A program made the position numbers and the translations under genes. The notes beneath the pieces are model-generated. The model did no database searches. It had not been told where the DNA came from and was given only the letters and a program-made list of their open reading frames with translations. This document shows positions 52,201 to 60,975 of a DNA stretch of 64,000 nt, in pieces (position 1 is the stretch's first letter; each line of letters starts with the position of its first letter). This stretch comes from Drosophila pseudoobscura (Eukaryota > Arthropoda > Insecta > Diptera > Drosophilidae): positions 12,233,501-12,297,500 of the forward strand of contig NC_046680.1 of NCBI RefSeq assembly GCF_009870125.1, written 5' to 3'.

Positions 52201-55200
52201 GCTACATGGAGCAGGGACACCCACTAAGCAGTAAAAGGGGCAGTACGACATTTCTCAAATTATTTTAGATTGCCGTTGAAAGAGAGAGGGGAAGAACACC
52301 GGAAACAGGACATGTTGTACATCATAGGCTGGGGCCATTCACTCGGCTTTTAGCTAAGCTTTGCTTATGGCCCGGCCAGCAAATTATCAAATCCATCCTA
52401 CGCACAGCAGAGTCACATTGGGGATTGTCCAGGCCCAGGCCCAGGGCCCATTGGTCCACAGAGCGCCATCTAATGTCCGCACGTAGTCAGGGTGTTCCAT
52501 TCCCTCGCCATCTCTCTATCTCTCTCTCTCTGGGTCTCTCGATCCCTGCGAAATTTAACATATGTGCTCCAATTTGTAAGTGTGTCCTGTGTATTCGAGA
52601 ATTGTGCAATTTTTCAGACCCCCAGCCCAGCTGGCCCAAGAGATAATCAGATTGAGCGCAGCTGAAGGAGGAGCTGAGGGCCGCAAATATTCGTCGTATT
52701 CCTTTTGACAAACTTTATTTAATGTCGTAATTTATTATGGCAGCTCCCGAAAAGAGCCAGCGTCTATAGATTTTATAGAAATTGACACTGAACTCCTGTG
52801 TCTTGGACAATATGCTTAGCCAAGTAGTCTTGTCTTTCCTTAGCAATTAATGTGAAAAGTCATTCCAAATTTGCCCAAGCCCCTAACCAATCAAAGTTCC
52901 ATCAGCACAGCCCTACAGCAAGTCCAATATTTGCTCGAATTATTTGTAGATTTCGCCCGACTGTGGCCACAGATACATACATACATATGTACATATGTAT
53001 GTATTTTTTTCAATAATCAGGACAGATATTTACAGCCTTCAGCCTTGTTCGCAGTCAGTGTGCCGATTTTATATTTTTTTTAGTTTAATATAATTGAAAA
53101 TTTTTTTCTTTTTTTTGCGTTTCTTAAATTTAAAAAACTTTTGCATAAACACTTCCTCTGTGAGATGTTTTTTTCGATTACGGCTGTTACGCTCCTAAGA
53201 ATGGTTTCCACTGCTTGTGGGCTGTATTCATTGTCTCTCCTTAATACGGTTTTAATTACACTACAACATCAGGTTGCGAAAAAATGAGTCAAGAGCTTCC
53301 ATTTCTTTTTAATGGGTTTTTCTACTCTTTTTTAGGGGAATTCCAAAGAGCTGTCAAAACACAACGCGTTCAGATAACAAAGCAGCCACGTATTCTTGCT
53401 TAATATTCATTGGGGGGCCACAAAAAAAGGCATTGGACCGCATGGTCCCAAAACCAACATTTGGCCAACGCACACAACCGACGAAAAATACCCAAACAAA
53501 TTGTCTCGCCCAGCGGAAAATGTCTGGGAGCGATGCCGTTTTGATCAGCCATTGAGGCGGCTTAATTACTGCGAACAGGCAACGCTGTGGACCCAAACAC
53601 CAACACCCATCCAAATGGCCAACTGCAGGAGATGGCCACAAACATAAAAGTGAAATTTGCGACCGGCCATAAAAAGTTCAATAGACAGCAACGCCTCTCC
53701 CAGCTATGAATGTCAATGATGGAGGCACGGAGAGGGAGGTCGGAAGAAATATGAAATGGGCCTGGTGTCCTTTTTGGATAGAACCGAATTTGTTCGCCAT
53801 TTCAGGGTCAGAGAAAGTTTTCCGCTGAATCTCTCAGTGCAAACAGAAGTTGTAATTACCCTTACTGGGCATTAATATGTTTGCTTACTTCACATTACCG
53901 TTATTCATCACACCGAAAGAAGGAATGAGCAGAGAAAGAGAAATATATAGAGAGAGAGAGTGAGAGGAACGAGGACCTTTGCCTAGTTCCGGGTCTTGGG
54001 CACATTACGTATACGCAGCGTCTTCCGGTCTCGTTTTTTTTTCGTGACCAAGTTTAATTGCTTTCTGCTGTTTTTAACGGCCCAAACCAATTGTGTATAT
54101 TGTTGTAGCTGTTGCCGCTCTTGGCCACTTGCCAATGCACTCACACGCACACACACACAAACATTGCATTACCGCCGCTGTTGCATATTCCGATTCGCCT
54201 CATGCTACTACCCTACTGACGGGTACTTGAAGTTTAGGCAGAGAACAGACAAATCTAGGAAGACAAAAACAGCTACTAGTCTTTGATGTTTAAGGGATTA
54301 ATAGGATTTGAATAGTTTGATATACGACACTATGGTCGTATACGCCACTACTATGGTGAAAGTTCGGACTTAGTCAAAGAAATTTCTAGCTCTTGCATAC
54401 TAGTACTCTGAGGGTATTTGAAGCTTCGACTTGATGCATTCAGAGTATGCTCAGAGTATTGCAGCCTGCCTTGTTGTGTTGCTCTTTTTTCACGAAAGGA
54501 CACCACAAAATTAAGGAAAATGCTTGAGTTCAGTGAACCAAATGTGGAACAGTCGGTGGCTGCTTTCCTGCTGGTATTTTCTTTACTTCACTGTTTTTTT
54601 TTCGAGTGTATATTGTGTTTGTGTGTGTGTCTGCTCCGATTTTTTCAGAGAAAACCAATGCGCATAATTGTCAGGCGCGAACCATAAAAATGTAGAACAC
54701 GACAAGCTCCCATAAATGTTAGTTGGCTGTCAATTCGTGTTCGCAACTTGATAAACGAGTGAGGCTCGGCTTAATTAAGTGTGCCTCTGCTCTGCCTGTC
54801 TCTGCCTTTCTTCCAATCAATGCAAAGTGGCATACGGAAGTTGCCTCCTTATCCTCTCACTGTACGTATCAAAGGACTCTGCTCGAAGGGGCCCAAACTT
54901 TCGGCCAACAATGGCTAAGGAAACGGGAAATGAAAAACGCTTTGACTATATAAGAGCTCCAAAGCGGAAATGACACATCAACACAATTGCAAACGGTTTG
55001 TATGTGCGGCACATACTCATACACATACAAGTAAACTCGTATTCTCACTCGTACGAAAAAAAACCCTTGATGTGGGTGGGTGTGGGCCAAAAGGACGAAC
55101 CAAGGCGAAATAAATAAATATGACACGCGCGAGCGCATGAGAAATGCGTCAGCCCCCCAGGCGCCAAACTCTGCTGACAATACACCAGCGGAGCAGCGTA

Positions 55201-58200
55201 CCAGCGGAGGCAGATCCAGCATCAGAGGCAGCAACTGCGGCGGCAGCAGGCAGCAGCAGCAGCAGAAACTGCGGCAACAATAACAGAGCTGTGAGGCAGA
55301 CATGTACAACAAATAAATTCGAAACAAGTGAGAATGCTGCAGTGTAGTCATGCGACTTAAAGATACCCACTACTTGGGAACTATCCAAACGAAACTTTTA
55401 CGGAAATGGAAGTAATGCCCAAATAGTGTTGCCTTTGATGAAGTCCCCAAAACCTAGTGGATAAGCGCAAGTATATAACCAAGTAAAAGAGGAATTTGTA
55501 GATCCTACAAGGTTTGTTATCTATTTTCCAAATACTCTCAGAGTTTGAATAGTTAGTTGGTAAGCAGCTAGGCAGTCAGCTAACTTGAAGGTCAAAGTAG
55601 AAGCATAGCTATAACATTTGAGTTACGCCTCAAAATTTAAAAACAAATAATAATAAATAAAACTGTCCTAACTAGCCAGAACCAGAACCAGAACAAAATA
55701 AATCATTTTCTCTGCCAATATTGAAAAACATTTTGATTTTGGAGTAACACTAAATACCTTTCTCATTTCTCTCTATTCAATCAATAAATAAGAAATAATA
55801 AATCTACGCTATTAAAAATTGAAAATATTTCATAATATCCAAAATTGATACATGACTCTGGCAAAATGGCTTGCAAACATGCAAAAATCGACTTTAAATG
55901 TAAAAGGTTTTCTGCAAATGTTGAATTAAATAATCTAAATGCGAATATGCAGTCTGAAAACGAACGTATTGACTGGATTCACTGAACTGAATTCCATTTG
56001 GATGCAAGTAAAAGCCTGAGGAGCTAGCCGCAGATGCCCAAAGTACAAAACCCGTACGAGGTAACACCAAAAAAGACAGCGACGAAAGGATAAGGAACCA
56101 ATGCGGCTCAGCTCCGGGAGGCCACCCTTTGTTGCTACTGCCGCTGCCGCTGATGTGTCTGTGTGAAATATTTCGGAATGACAGAGCAATAAAACTGCTA
56201 CATCAAGGGGGACACACAGCAACAGCAGCAACAGCAGCAACAGCATAGACAATTGTTGGTTGTTTCCTGCTAGTTGGGAGCCTTAAACATGCTTATTTCG
56301 GCATTTCTTCCATCTCCGTCTCCAGCTCCATCTCCAGCCACAGCTCCATCTCTCACAGAGCCCTTGGCTTGCCCCTACCCCTCTCCTCCTTGTTTTTGTG
56401 TGGAATTTTTAATAAAAACGGCTCAGACACAGCTCGGGGAAAGTCGGCTCAAAGCAACATCTCATGTAGGTTACCGGCACGCCCCGTGGCATGCAACAGC
56501 AACAACAAAAGCAGCAACAACGAGAACTTGGTCCCTGACACGTGTGGAGGTGTCCCCGTGTTAATAAAACCGAATTTTACTTGGGGAATCATTGGGGCCT
56601 ATCCGATTTTTAGAGCCGCGCAACTGGTTTATGTTGCTCTTGCGGATTTATCGACAGGACACCCGTACACCTCTTTCGGCTGTACTTCTACCCAAGAAAC
56701 TAAGAGCGATTGTATCCATTTTACGACACTTGTCTGTCTCTATCAGTGTCTGTGTCTATCTGCGTGTCGAGTGCCTGTACGAGTGTGTCTGTTTTGTGTC
56801 TTTTTGTCTGCCAGTGTCTGTCGCTTCCTATCTCTCTGTGTGTATCAGTGTTTTGGTTCAATTTGGGTTAGCACTTTTGGCTAAAGGCTTTAAAATCGAG
56901 CTGGGAGACAGCCCAGCTGCTCGAGACTTCCCGCTGGTGGAGTGCTTTTTAATAGCCACGCCCAGGCTCAAGGCTGTTTGAAAGGTCGAAAGCCGGGAGG
57001 GGACCGGGACCCACCACATAACGGATTGGGTACAGAAGGCGGTTCCACTGAACTGCTCTACTTTCGGGCTAATTTATGACAGCATCTAAATTGGCCGACA
57101 ATAAACAAAACAATTCTCGAGCCATTCTCGGACTCTGAAAATTAGTTGAAATCAAATGCATAAATTTCTGTTTTTTTGTCTCGCTGGTACGTGACCGAAA
57201 TGGTTTAGTTTCTGTGTCTTTGAGAATTGTGTGCCAAGTGAGTCAAAAAATAATATCCACACACATACGCACGTGCTGCCCCCATCCCTACTCTCGCTAC
57301 TCACCCACCCTCTTTCTATCATTTCTATGAAAATAGAAACAATTTTCAGTTTTCTTTTGACGAACAAAACAAAACAAAAATAAGACAGCCCGCACTCAGC
57401 GGCCCAGAGGAAACGGAAAACGGAAGCATCCATCCATTGCATATCCCCGGCACACAAGCCGTAGCTGTCATATAAATGTCAGATCCATAAGTGTTACGAA
57501 GGCAACGGCTGTAAAGAAATGCTTGCGGCTTGACCTGTGCAGACAATAAAACTTTAACCGAAGAAAATTTCGATTTACTAGAAAGAAACGAAAACCATCC
57601 GGCAAGAATTTCTCTTGTTGAAGTTCTCCTTTCTATTCACCCGAAACAACGATGCTTCAGATATTTAATGGCTACAAAAGCCAAAGATTCAAATAACCCA
57701 ATTTCGAACGACTTCACAAAAAAAAAAAGGCAAGCATGATTCGCACAAACCAATTTAAATAGAAAATTCTGAGCCCATTCTTTAAATCTTTGGATCGAGT
57801 TTTCAATCTAGCTTACTGCTTAGATTTGCTGCTCTGAAATGTCAAGAAAAGTAATATATTCAAATAGCAATTTAAAAAACATTTTTTAAATCAAGATGTC
57901 CATACTGTGAGGAGATATGTACTTGACCAAATCGGGTCAACACACACAATGGTATGATGAATGGGGGGTCGTCTCTCTAAATACACACACACCAGCCACT
58001 CCATCTTTGCCCCGACGGAGCTTCTTACGAGTATTCCGCATTCATCATTCAACGCAAATTCCACCGAAACCATATGCCATTAAAATCAACAACATCACAA
58101 AGTTTGTTTCTTCAACCAGCTTGTGGGAATACAAAATTTGTGTACTCGAGTATCTGCTTGTATCTGTATGTGTAAATATGCAGAGAAGAAATCAGGTCTG

Positions 58201-60975
58201 CTGCCCACGCCTTATTGATAATGTGCGCTGGCCTTGAAGCCTGTGCCCGTCGGGCCCTGGGACTCGCTCGCTGCCAAGCTTGTGTGAATAACCTGGGCCC
58301 CACGGCAAATAGGTCTCTCGCTCTCCCTCTGCTCTCCTCCTCGTCCCAGTTGAGTATGTGCTTTGCATACTCTGGGGCGCCTTGAAAGAACTCATCGATT
58401 TGACTGTATTTATGGGCGAAAGAGGGAGTGGAAGTGTGTGCGTGATGCCTGGCACTTGTCTGCGCCAATGCGTGGCTTCATTCATCAGTCTGACACCGCT
58501 GAATGATGTGCCCCACTGATTGCCAAGGGCCGCTGGCGAGGCCTCAAGCAGAGCTAGCTCTATCTCTTCCTTGCTGCCGGATTCTTTCTCTCTTACTTGC
58601 CATTAATTATCCCTTTACTATATGATAAATGTATTCATCATTACAGGCAAACGGGTCGATGCATGTGTTACATTTTTCAAAAACTACGTACTGCTATATG
58701 TAGTATATTGTAAGTCGGAAATGTAAGGCAAAACTAATTCCACTTGATCTGCAAGAATATTAAGGGCTCAGGTTCTGGCAGTATCCTGTTGGTTTTTTTA
58801 ATAATTCCATCACATCGGTTTTGCAATTGAAAATCACGTTTCCCATTATTGCTTTTGACAATAATGATTTTCCAACTCTTTTTCATGGTTTCGTGGAAAA
58901 TATTTGCAGAAATATTTTACCGTGACGCAGGAAAAAACAACTTTCTACACGGCAGTACGAACGATTAATACGTTGTAAAAAGGGAGAGTAAAACCGTTTG
59001 TTTGCCTTTCAATGGCAAACAGCTGTGCAAATAACTGCAATTTTGCATAGTGCAAACCGCAAGTACGAAATTTATTTATTAATAAACCAGAAAACCAAAC
59101 AACAGCAAGGGACGGCACGGGGGGACACAAGCGGTGGCTTTTATGAATTCATTACGGGAAATATGCGCATTTTTTATCAGGTTTTTACCCATCAATTAAG
59201 AGGTGAAAAAGTATCTGACAAACAGTTATCGATCAGAAAAAATCGTTTTGTACACTTCTAACGCGTGGAATGCCGCATGCGGTTCTCCTTTTAAATTTTC
59301 CATATTTGCGGAGTGGAGACCCTGAAGTAGAGCTCTTTCAGGTTCATCGCAGATGGCTTTTCCTCTGTTTATTGTTTGCCCTATATCATTGATTAATTGT
59401 CCCCCTATGATTCGATTCTGTCATGTGACAGCCAAGTATCCTAAGTGTCACTCTCACCATCTTGTCCATTAAGCAAATACATTTTTAATTGCATAATCGG
59501 AGAGCAAACAACAACCTCAAGAAAAATTCGCATGGAATTTCCTTTGATAGCTTTTTGCCTTTCTGCAGGTTCTCCTGCAGACGTCCTCAATTGCCAGAAT
59601 GAGGGAATTCTGTTTGTCTGCGCTTAGCCCAGCTTCAAGTAGCTTTTAGCCAAATGAAATGCCAGACGAAGAGGAGAGCAAGTCAAAGGAAAGGAAATGA
59701 AACAATTTACGCAAAAGTGAATTGCATTTTGAAAGTACGAGTATTTCATTTGAAAATTACAAAACGAAAGACAAGGCGAGACGAGACGATAGACGATAGA
59801 CGACGGACGAGAACAATTTCCATGGAAAATTATGGAAAATTATGTGAAAATTCATGTTGATGGCTTGTTTCTTCTCTGCCTGGACAAACAAAAGCAAAGA
59901 GGGAGAGAAGGGAAAACATTCTGTTTGTAAGCTGAATATGGCAAACACTGAAACCAAAAGCCAGAGGCCAAAACCCAATGGCAACAGTTTCTTGTGTCAA
60001 CTGCCACATGCAACACAGCAGCAGCAGCAGCTGCAGCACGAGAGCAGCAGAGTAGAGGGAGCTGTAACGACCCTGACCAAGCATCAACAGCAATTTCCAA
60101 GTGTCTGCCGCTCGTTAGTTTTTGTTTTTTCCATTTCCACATTTCTATCTGGTGCTGGTGCTGGTACTGGTACTGCTGCTAACGCTGGTGATGCATTGAA
60201 AGTGAGTTTTTTCTGCCCCAGTGTGGCAGAGAGTATTATATAAAAATGTGTGCCACGCATGCAGAGGCATGTAGCAGAGCAAACCCTCTCTCCCTATATC
60301 TACCACAAGTGCTGGGCTCTGTAGGGTCTGCCATTCATTCCCAGACAGCAGCGGCAACTCTTCAAATGATTGCTGGGCTAACCTTGACGGCTATAGGACA
60401 CAGACCATTGCTAGGATTCGGATTCGGATAAGGACCAGGACTAGGCCATGGGCTGGGTTCGCTCCTGCACCCCTCTTCACACGGTCACACTAAATACTTT
60501 CACCTTTTGACTTGCCGCAAAAAAAGGGAAACTTTTCCTCTGTCTCCGTCTCCACAAAAGTGGAATTAAAATTCCCAGCACAAAAATTAAAGAATTTCAA
60601 TTGGCAAACTCCCTCCTTTGTGCTCGGCCCGGAAATTGGAGGGGAAATCCAAGGCGACAAAGGAAAACCTTTTGCTGCGGAGGATGAGCGTTGTTCTGCT
60701 GGAGGGTTGAGGTGGAGGAGGCTGCAATTAGAGCAGCCAGCGCTTGGCGCAAACAAATTAAATTTAATTTGAAATTAAATGAAAATAAATTGGATTATTT
60801 AATTAAAAAGGCCGCGCTGAGAGGAGGGTAGGGTCTCACCTCTAAGCAGCGCCATCGACAGCAGCAGCCAACTGATGAGCCAGTTGAGTAATCCGAAATT
60901 GGCTCTGGCCGGGAGCAGGGATGATGCCGATGCCGATGCCGATGACGGGGACAACGATGTCAGGCGGGCGGACAT
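15962..60975 (-). CDS. dpr8: Dpr-family Ig-superfamily receptor (probable dpr8), eight coding exons
   Basis: Exons (5' to 3'): 60840-60975, 33879-34045, 25985-26062, 25781-25913, 18765-18884, 18558-18654, 17217-17314 and 15962-16272. All junctions are GT-AG and in phase. The sum is 1,140 nt, 379 residues. Residues 27-45 are the signal-peptide core. Ig1 has C92, W104 and C154 (DSGVYEC). Ig2 has C195, W209 and C260 (DTGNYTC). Sequons lie at 79, 136, 192 and 257, in Ig1 and Ig2. A Cys-rich hydrophobic segment (FYCGICCMLLSIVSCC, about 294-309) precedes a tail of about 70 residues. Dpr proteins are neuronal surface receptors that bind DIP partners in synaptic specificity. The sequence YFDFDVPRN..GQTGFLHCRVERLGDKD fits dpr8 best from memory; another member of that clade is possible. 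The Dpr family assignment is near certain, the number less so. A 7.8-kb intron hosts a MARCH-like gene on the other strand. Confidence 0.85.
16273..17216 (-). other. dpr8: dpr intron 7 (944 bp)
   Basis: Non-coding intron between the last Ig2 exon and the tail exon. I see no gene or notable element in it. Confidence 0.75.
17217..17314 (-). CDS. dpr8: dpr coding exon 7 (end of Ig2)
   Basis: Encodes LKIKHAMPGDTGNYTC through VYVHVII, including the second Ig2 cysteine (C260). The donor is G|GTAAGA at 17216. The acceptor follows a long pyrimidine stretch on the minus strand (17316-17390). Confidence 0.85.
17315..18557 (-). other. dpr8: dpr intron 6 (1,243 bp)
   Basis: Non-coding intron. Apart from the purine-rich stretch (plus strand) beside exon 7, I see nothing recognisable. 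Confidence 0.75.
18558..18654 (-). CDS. dpr8: dpr coding exon 6 (middle of Ig2)
   Basis: Encodes SEMLDGKGENEIDSSMARIR and on to DGLTS. The donor is AG|GTATGT and the acceptor TTCCAG. It enters in phase 1 and leaves in phase 2, matching its neighbours. Confidence 0.85.
18765..18884 (-). CDS. dpr8: dpr coding exon 5 (start of Ig2)
   Basis: Encodes ELKAEIFGPRDLMVKTGSDI and on to NIFWYK, with C195 and W209. The acceptor is a T8 tract plus GCAG, and the donor is AAAG|GTGCGT. It is separated from exon 6 by a 110-nt intron. Confidence 0.88.
18885..25780 (-). other. dpr8: dpr intron 4 (6.9 kb)
   Basis: Non-coding intron between the Ig1 and Ig2 exons, with CT-rich tracts (notably 21941-21983) and short repeats. 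A 102-codon minus-strand frame at 24035-24343 is judged chance. Confidence 0.7.
21941..21983. repeat. CT/GA tract
   Basis: Mostly CTCTCT with TTTC interruptions, carrying several GAGAG motifs on the minus strand. It is a typical GAGA-factor/CLAMP-type substrate inside dpr intron 4. Confidence 0.85.
25781..25913 (-). CDS. dpr8: dpr coding exon 4 (end of Ig1)
   Basis: Encodes VLRPDGSANWTLQIKYPQPR, then DSGVYECQINTEPKMSLSYT and FNVV, the most diagnostic Dpr exon. The donor is GTGG|GTGAGT and the acceptor ATGTACAG. Confidence 0.92.
25985..26062 (-). CDS. dpr8: dpr coding exon 3 (26 codons, Ig1)
   Basis: Encodes VSWIRKRDLHILTAGGTTYT SDQRFQ with the Ig1 tryptophan (W104). Both boundaries are phase 0. 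A 71-nt intron separates it from exon 4. Confidence 0.92.
29687..32046 (+). CDS. RING-CH (MARCH-type) membrane E3 ubiquitin ligase, nested gene
   Basis: Six exons: 29687-29705, 29766-30306, 30936-31070, 31283-31502, 31562-31623 and 31692-32046, all GT-AG and in phase, giving 443 residues. The N-terminal half is Ser/Glu-rich and likely disordered. The C4HC3 RING-CH spans C176, C179, C192, C194, H202, C205, C218 and C221. Two membrane segments follow at about 258-278 and 297-317, and the rest is a cytosolic tail. MARCH proteins transfer ubiquitin to membrane proteins to direct endocytosis or lysosomal sorting; the layout resembles MARCH2/3. The first intron is exactly 60 nt and has no in-frame stop, so retention would only insert 20 residues. 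The 5' end is uncertain: a good donor at 29508 and an acceptor-like site near 29620 suggest an upstream untranslated exon. I cannot give the Drosophila gene name. Confidence 0.88.
29706..29765 (+). other. 60-nt stop-free intron 1 of the MARCH-like gene
   Basis: It starts GTGAGT and ends CTCTCTCTACAG, with a strong pyrimidine tract. Its length is a multiple of three and the reading frame passes through it, so both spliced and retained forms are translatable. Splicing is favoured by signal strength and by the typical Drosophila short-intron length. Confidence 0.75.
32525..32540. repeat. (TG)8 microsatellite
   Basis: A TG run about 480 nt downstream of the MARCH-like stop codon. Confidence 0.9.
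33879..34045 (-). CDS. dpr8: dpr coding exon 2 (start of Ig1)
   Basis: Encodes a Thr-rich linker (APTPPTTTTTT), then LLPYFDFDVPRNLTVTVGQT and on to RLGDKD, including C92. The acceptor is CTTCTTCCAG and the donor GAC|GTAAGT. Confidence 0.9.
38771..38848. repeat. CT/GA-rich tract
   Basis: Repeated CTCTCTCT blocks broken by G and CCC. This low-complexity tract is partly why a 234-codon minus-strand frame stays open here. Confidence 0.9.
39905..40130 (+). mobile_element. DINE-1/INE-1 (non-autonomous Helitron) remnant
   Basis: It begins near CGACTATAGGATACCCGCTA and ends with TTTTTCTGCCTGTTACAAAC, then ATATACCC and TCGAGTACCGGGT. This matches the order of INE-1/DINE-1 as I know it: a CGACTATA-type start, then CCTGTTACATACTTTT, then a terminal GAGTAACGGGTATA. 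It is about 225 bp, diverged and non-coding. Confidence 0.65.
44709..44786 (+). repeat. Duplicated motif CCAC(G/A)TGGCGTATGCGT
   Basis: Copies at 44709-44725 and 44770-44786 are identical at 16 of 17 positions and 61 bp apart. The first contains an E-box, CACGTG. A related site in inverse orientation lies at 2849-2863. This is a possible transcription-factor site pair in dpr intron 1. Confidence 0.5.
50286..50514 (-). pseudogene. Doubtful small secreted-peptide gene, possibly frameshifted
   Basis: A 28-codon frame starts with ATG at 50514 and reads as a signal peptide (MYHLPNSPALLAFVILMCAA). It stops at 50428. A second minus-strand frame overlaps it and runs to a TAA at 50286 with normal-looking composition (LSECQDVRDLEQIHFPQRLT and on). 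A strong acceptor-like pyrimidine tract ending in CAG lies just before the ATG. The two frames are offset, so this may be a decayed or mis-sequenced nested gene, or chance. No TATA box or nearby AATAAA was seen. Confidence 0.2.
52977..53004. repeat. 28-bp perfect palindrome (ATACATATGT-type)
   Basis: Two 14-bp arms meet at 52990/52991 with no spacer. It is built from TACATA units, so it is probably a palindromic microsatellite. The same core (GTACATATGT) recurs near 10350 and 34370. Confidence 0.8.
53949..53960. repeat. GA tract
   Basis: An uninterrupted GA run within a longer purine-rich block (53930-53970). It is a GAGA-factor/CLAMP-type motif. Confidence 0.85.
60840..60975 (-). CDS. dpr8: dpr coding exon 1 (signal peptide)
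   Basis: It starts at the ATG at 60975 and encodes 45 residues plus the first base of Gly46. The hydrophobic core is FGLLNWLISWLLLSMALL. The donor is AGAG|GTGAGA. The next exon begins with GC and completes the codon in frame. An upstream in-frame ATG at 61101 would add 42 residues with no signal-peptide character, so I chose the inner one. Confidence 0.72.
60921..60944 (-). repeat. dpr8: Coding hexanucleotide repeat in the signal-peptide exon
   Basis: TCGGCA units encode alternating Ser-Ala just before the hydrophobic core of the dpr signal peptide. The repeat is in frame, so length changes would be tolerated. Confidence 0.8.

Larger units (their letters stand above)
34046..60839 (-). other. 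dpr8: dpr intron 1 (26.8 kb)
   Basis: The intron separates the signal-peptide exon from Ig1. I see no convincing gene. It holds CT/GA and CAG-type repeats, a DINE-1 remnant at 39905-40130, a duplicated 17-bp motif at 44709-44786, and a doubtful small secreted-peptide frame at 50286-50514. Long 5' introns of this kind usually carry enhancers. Confidence 0.65.
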
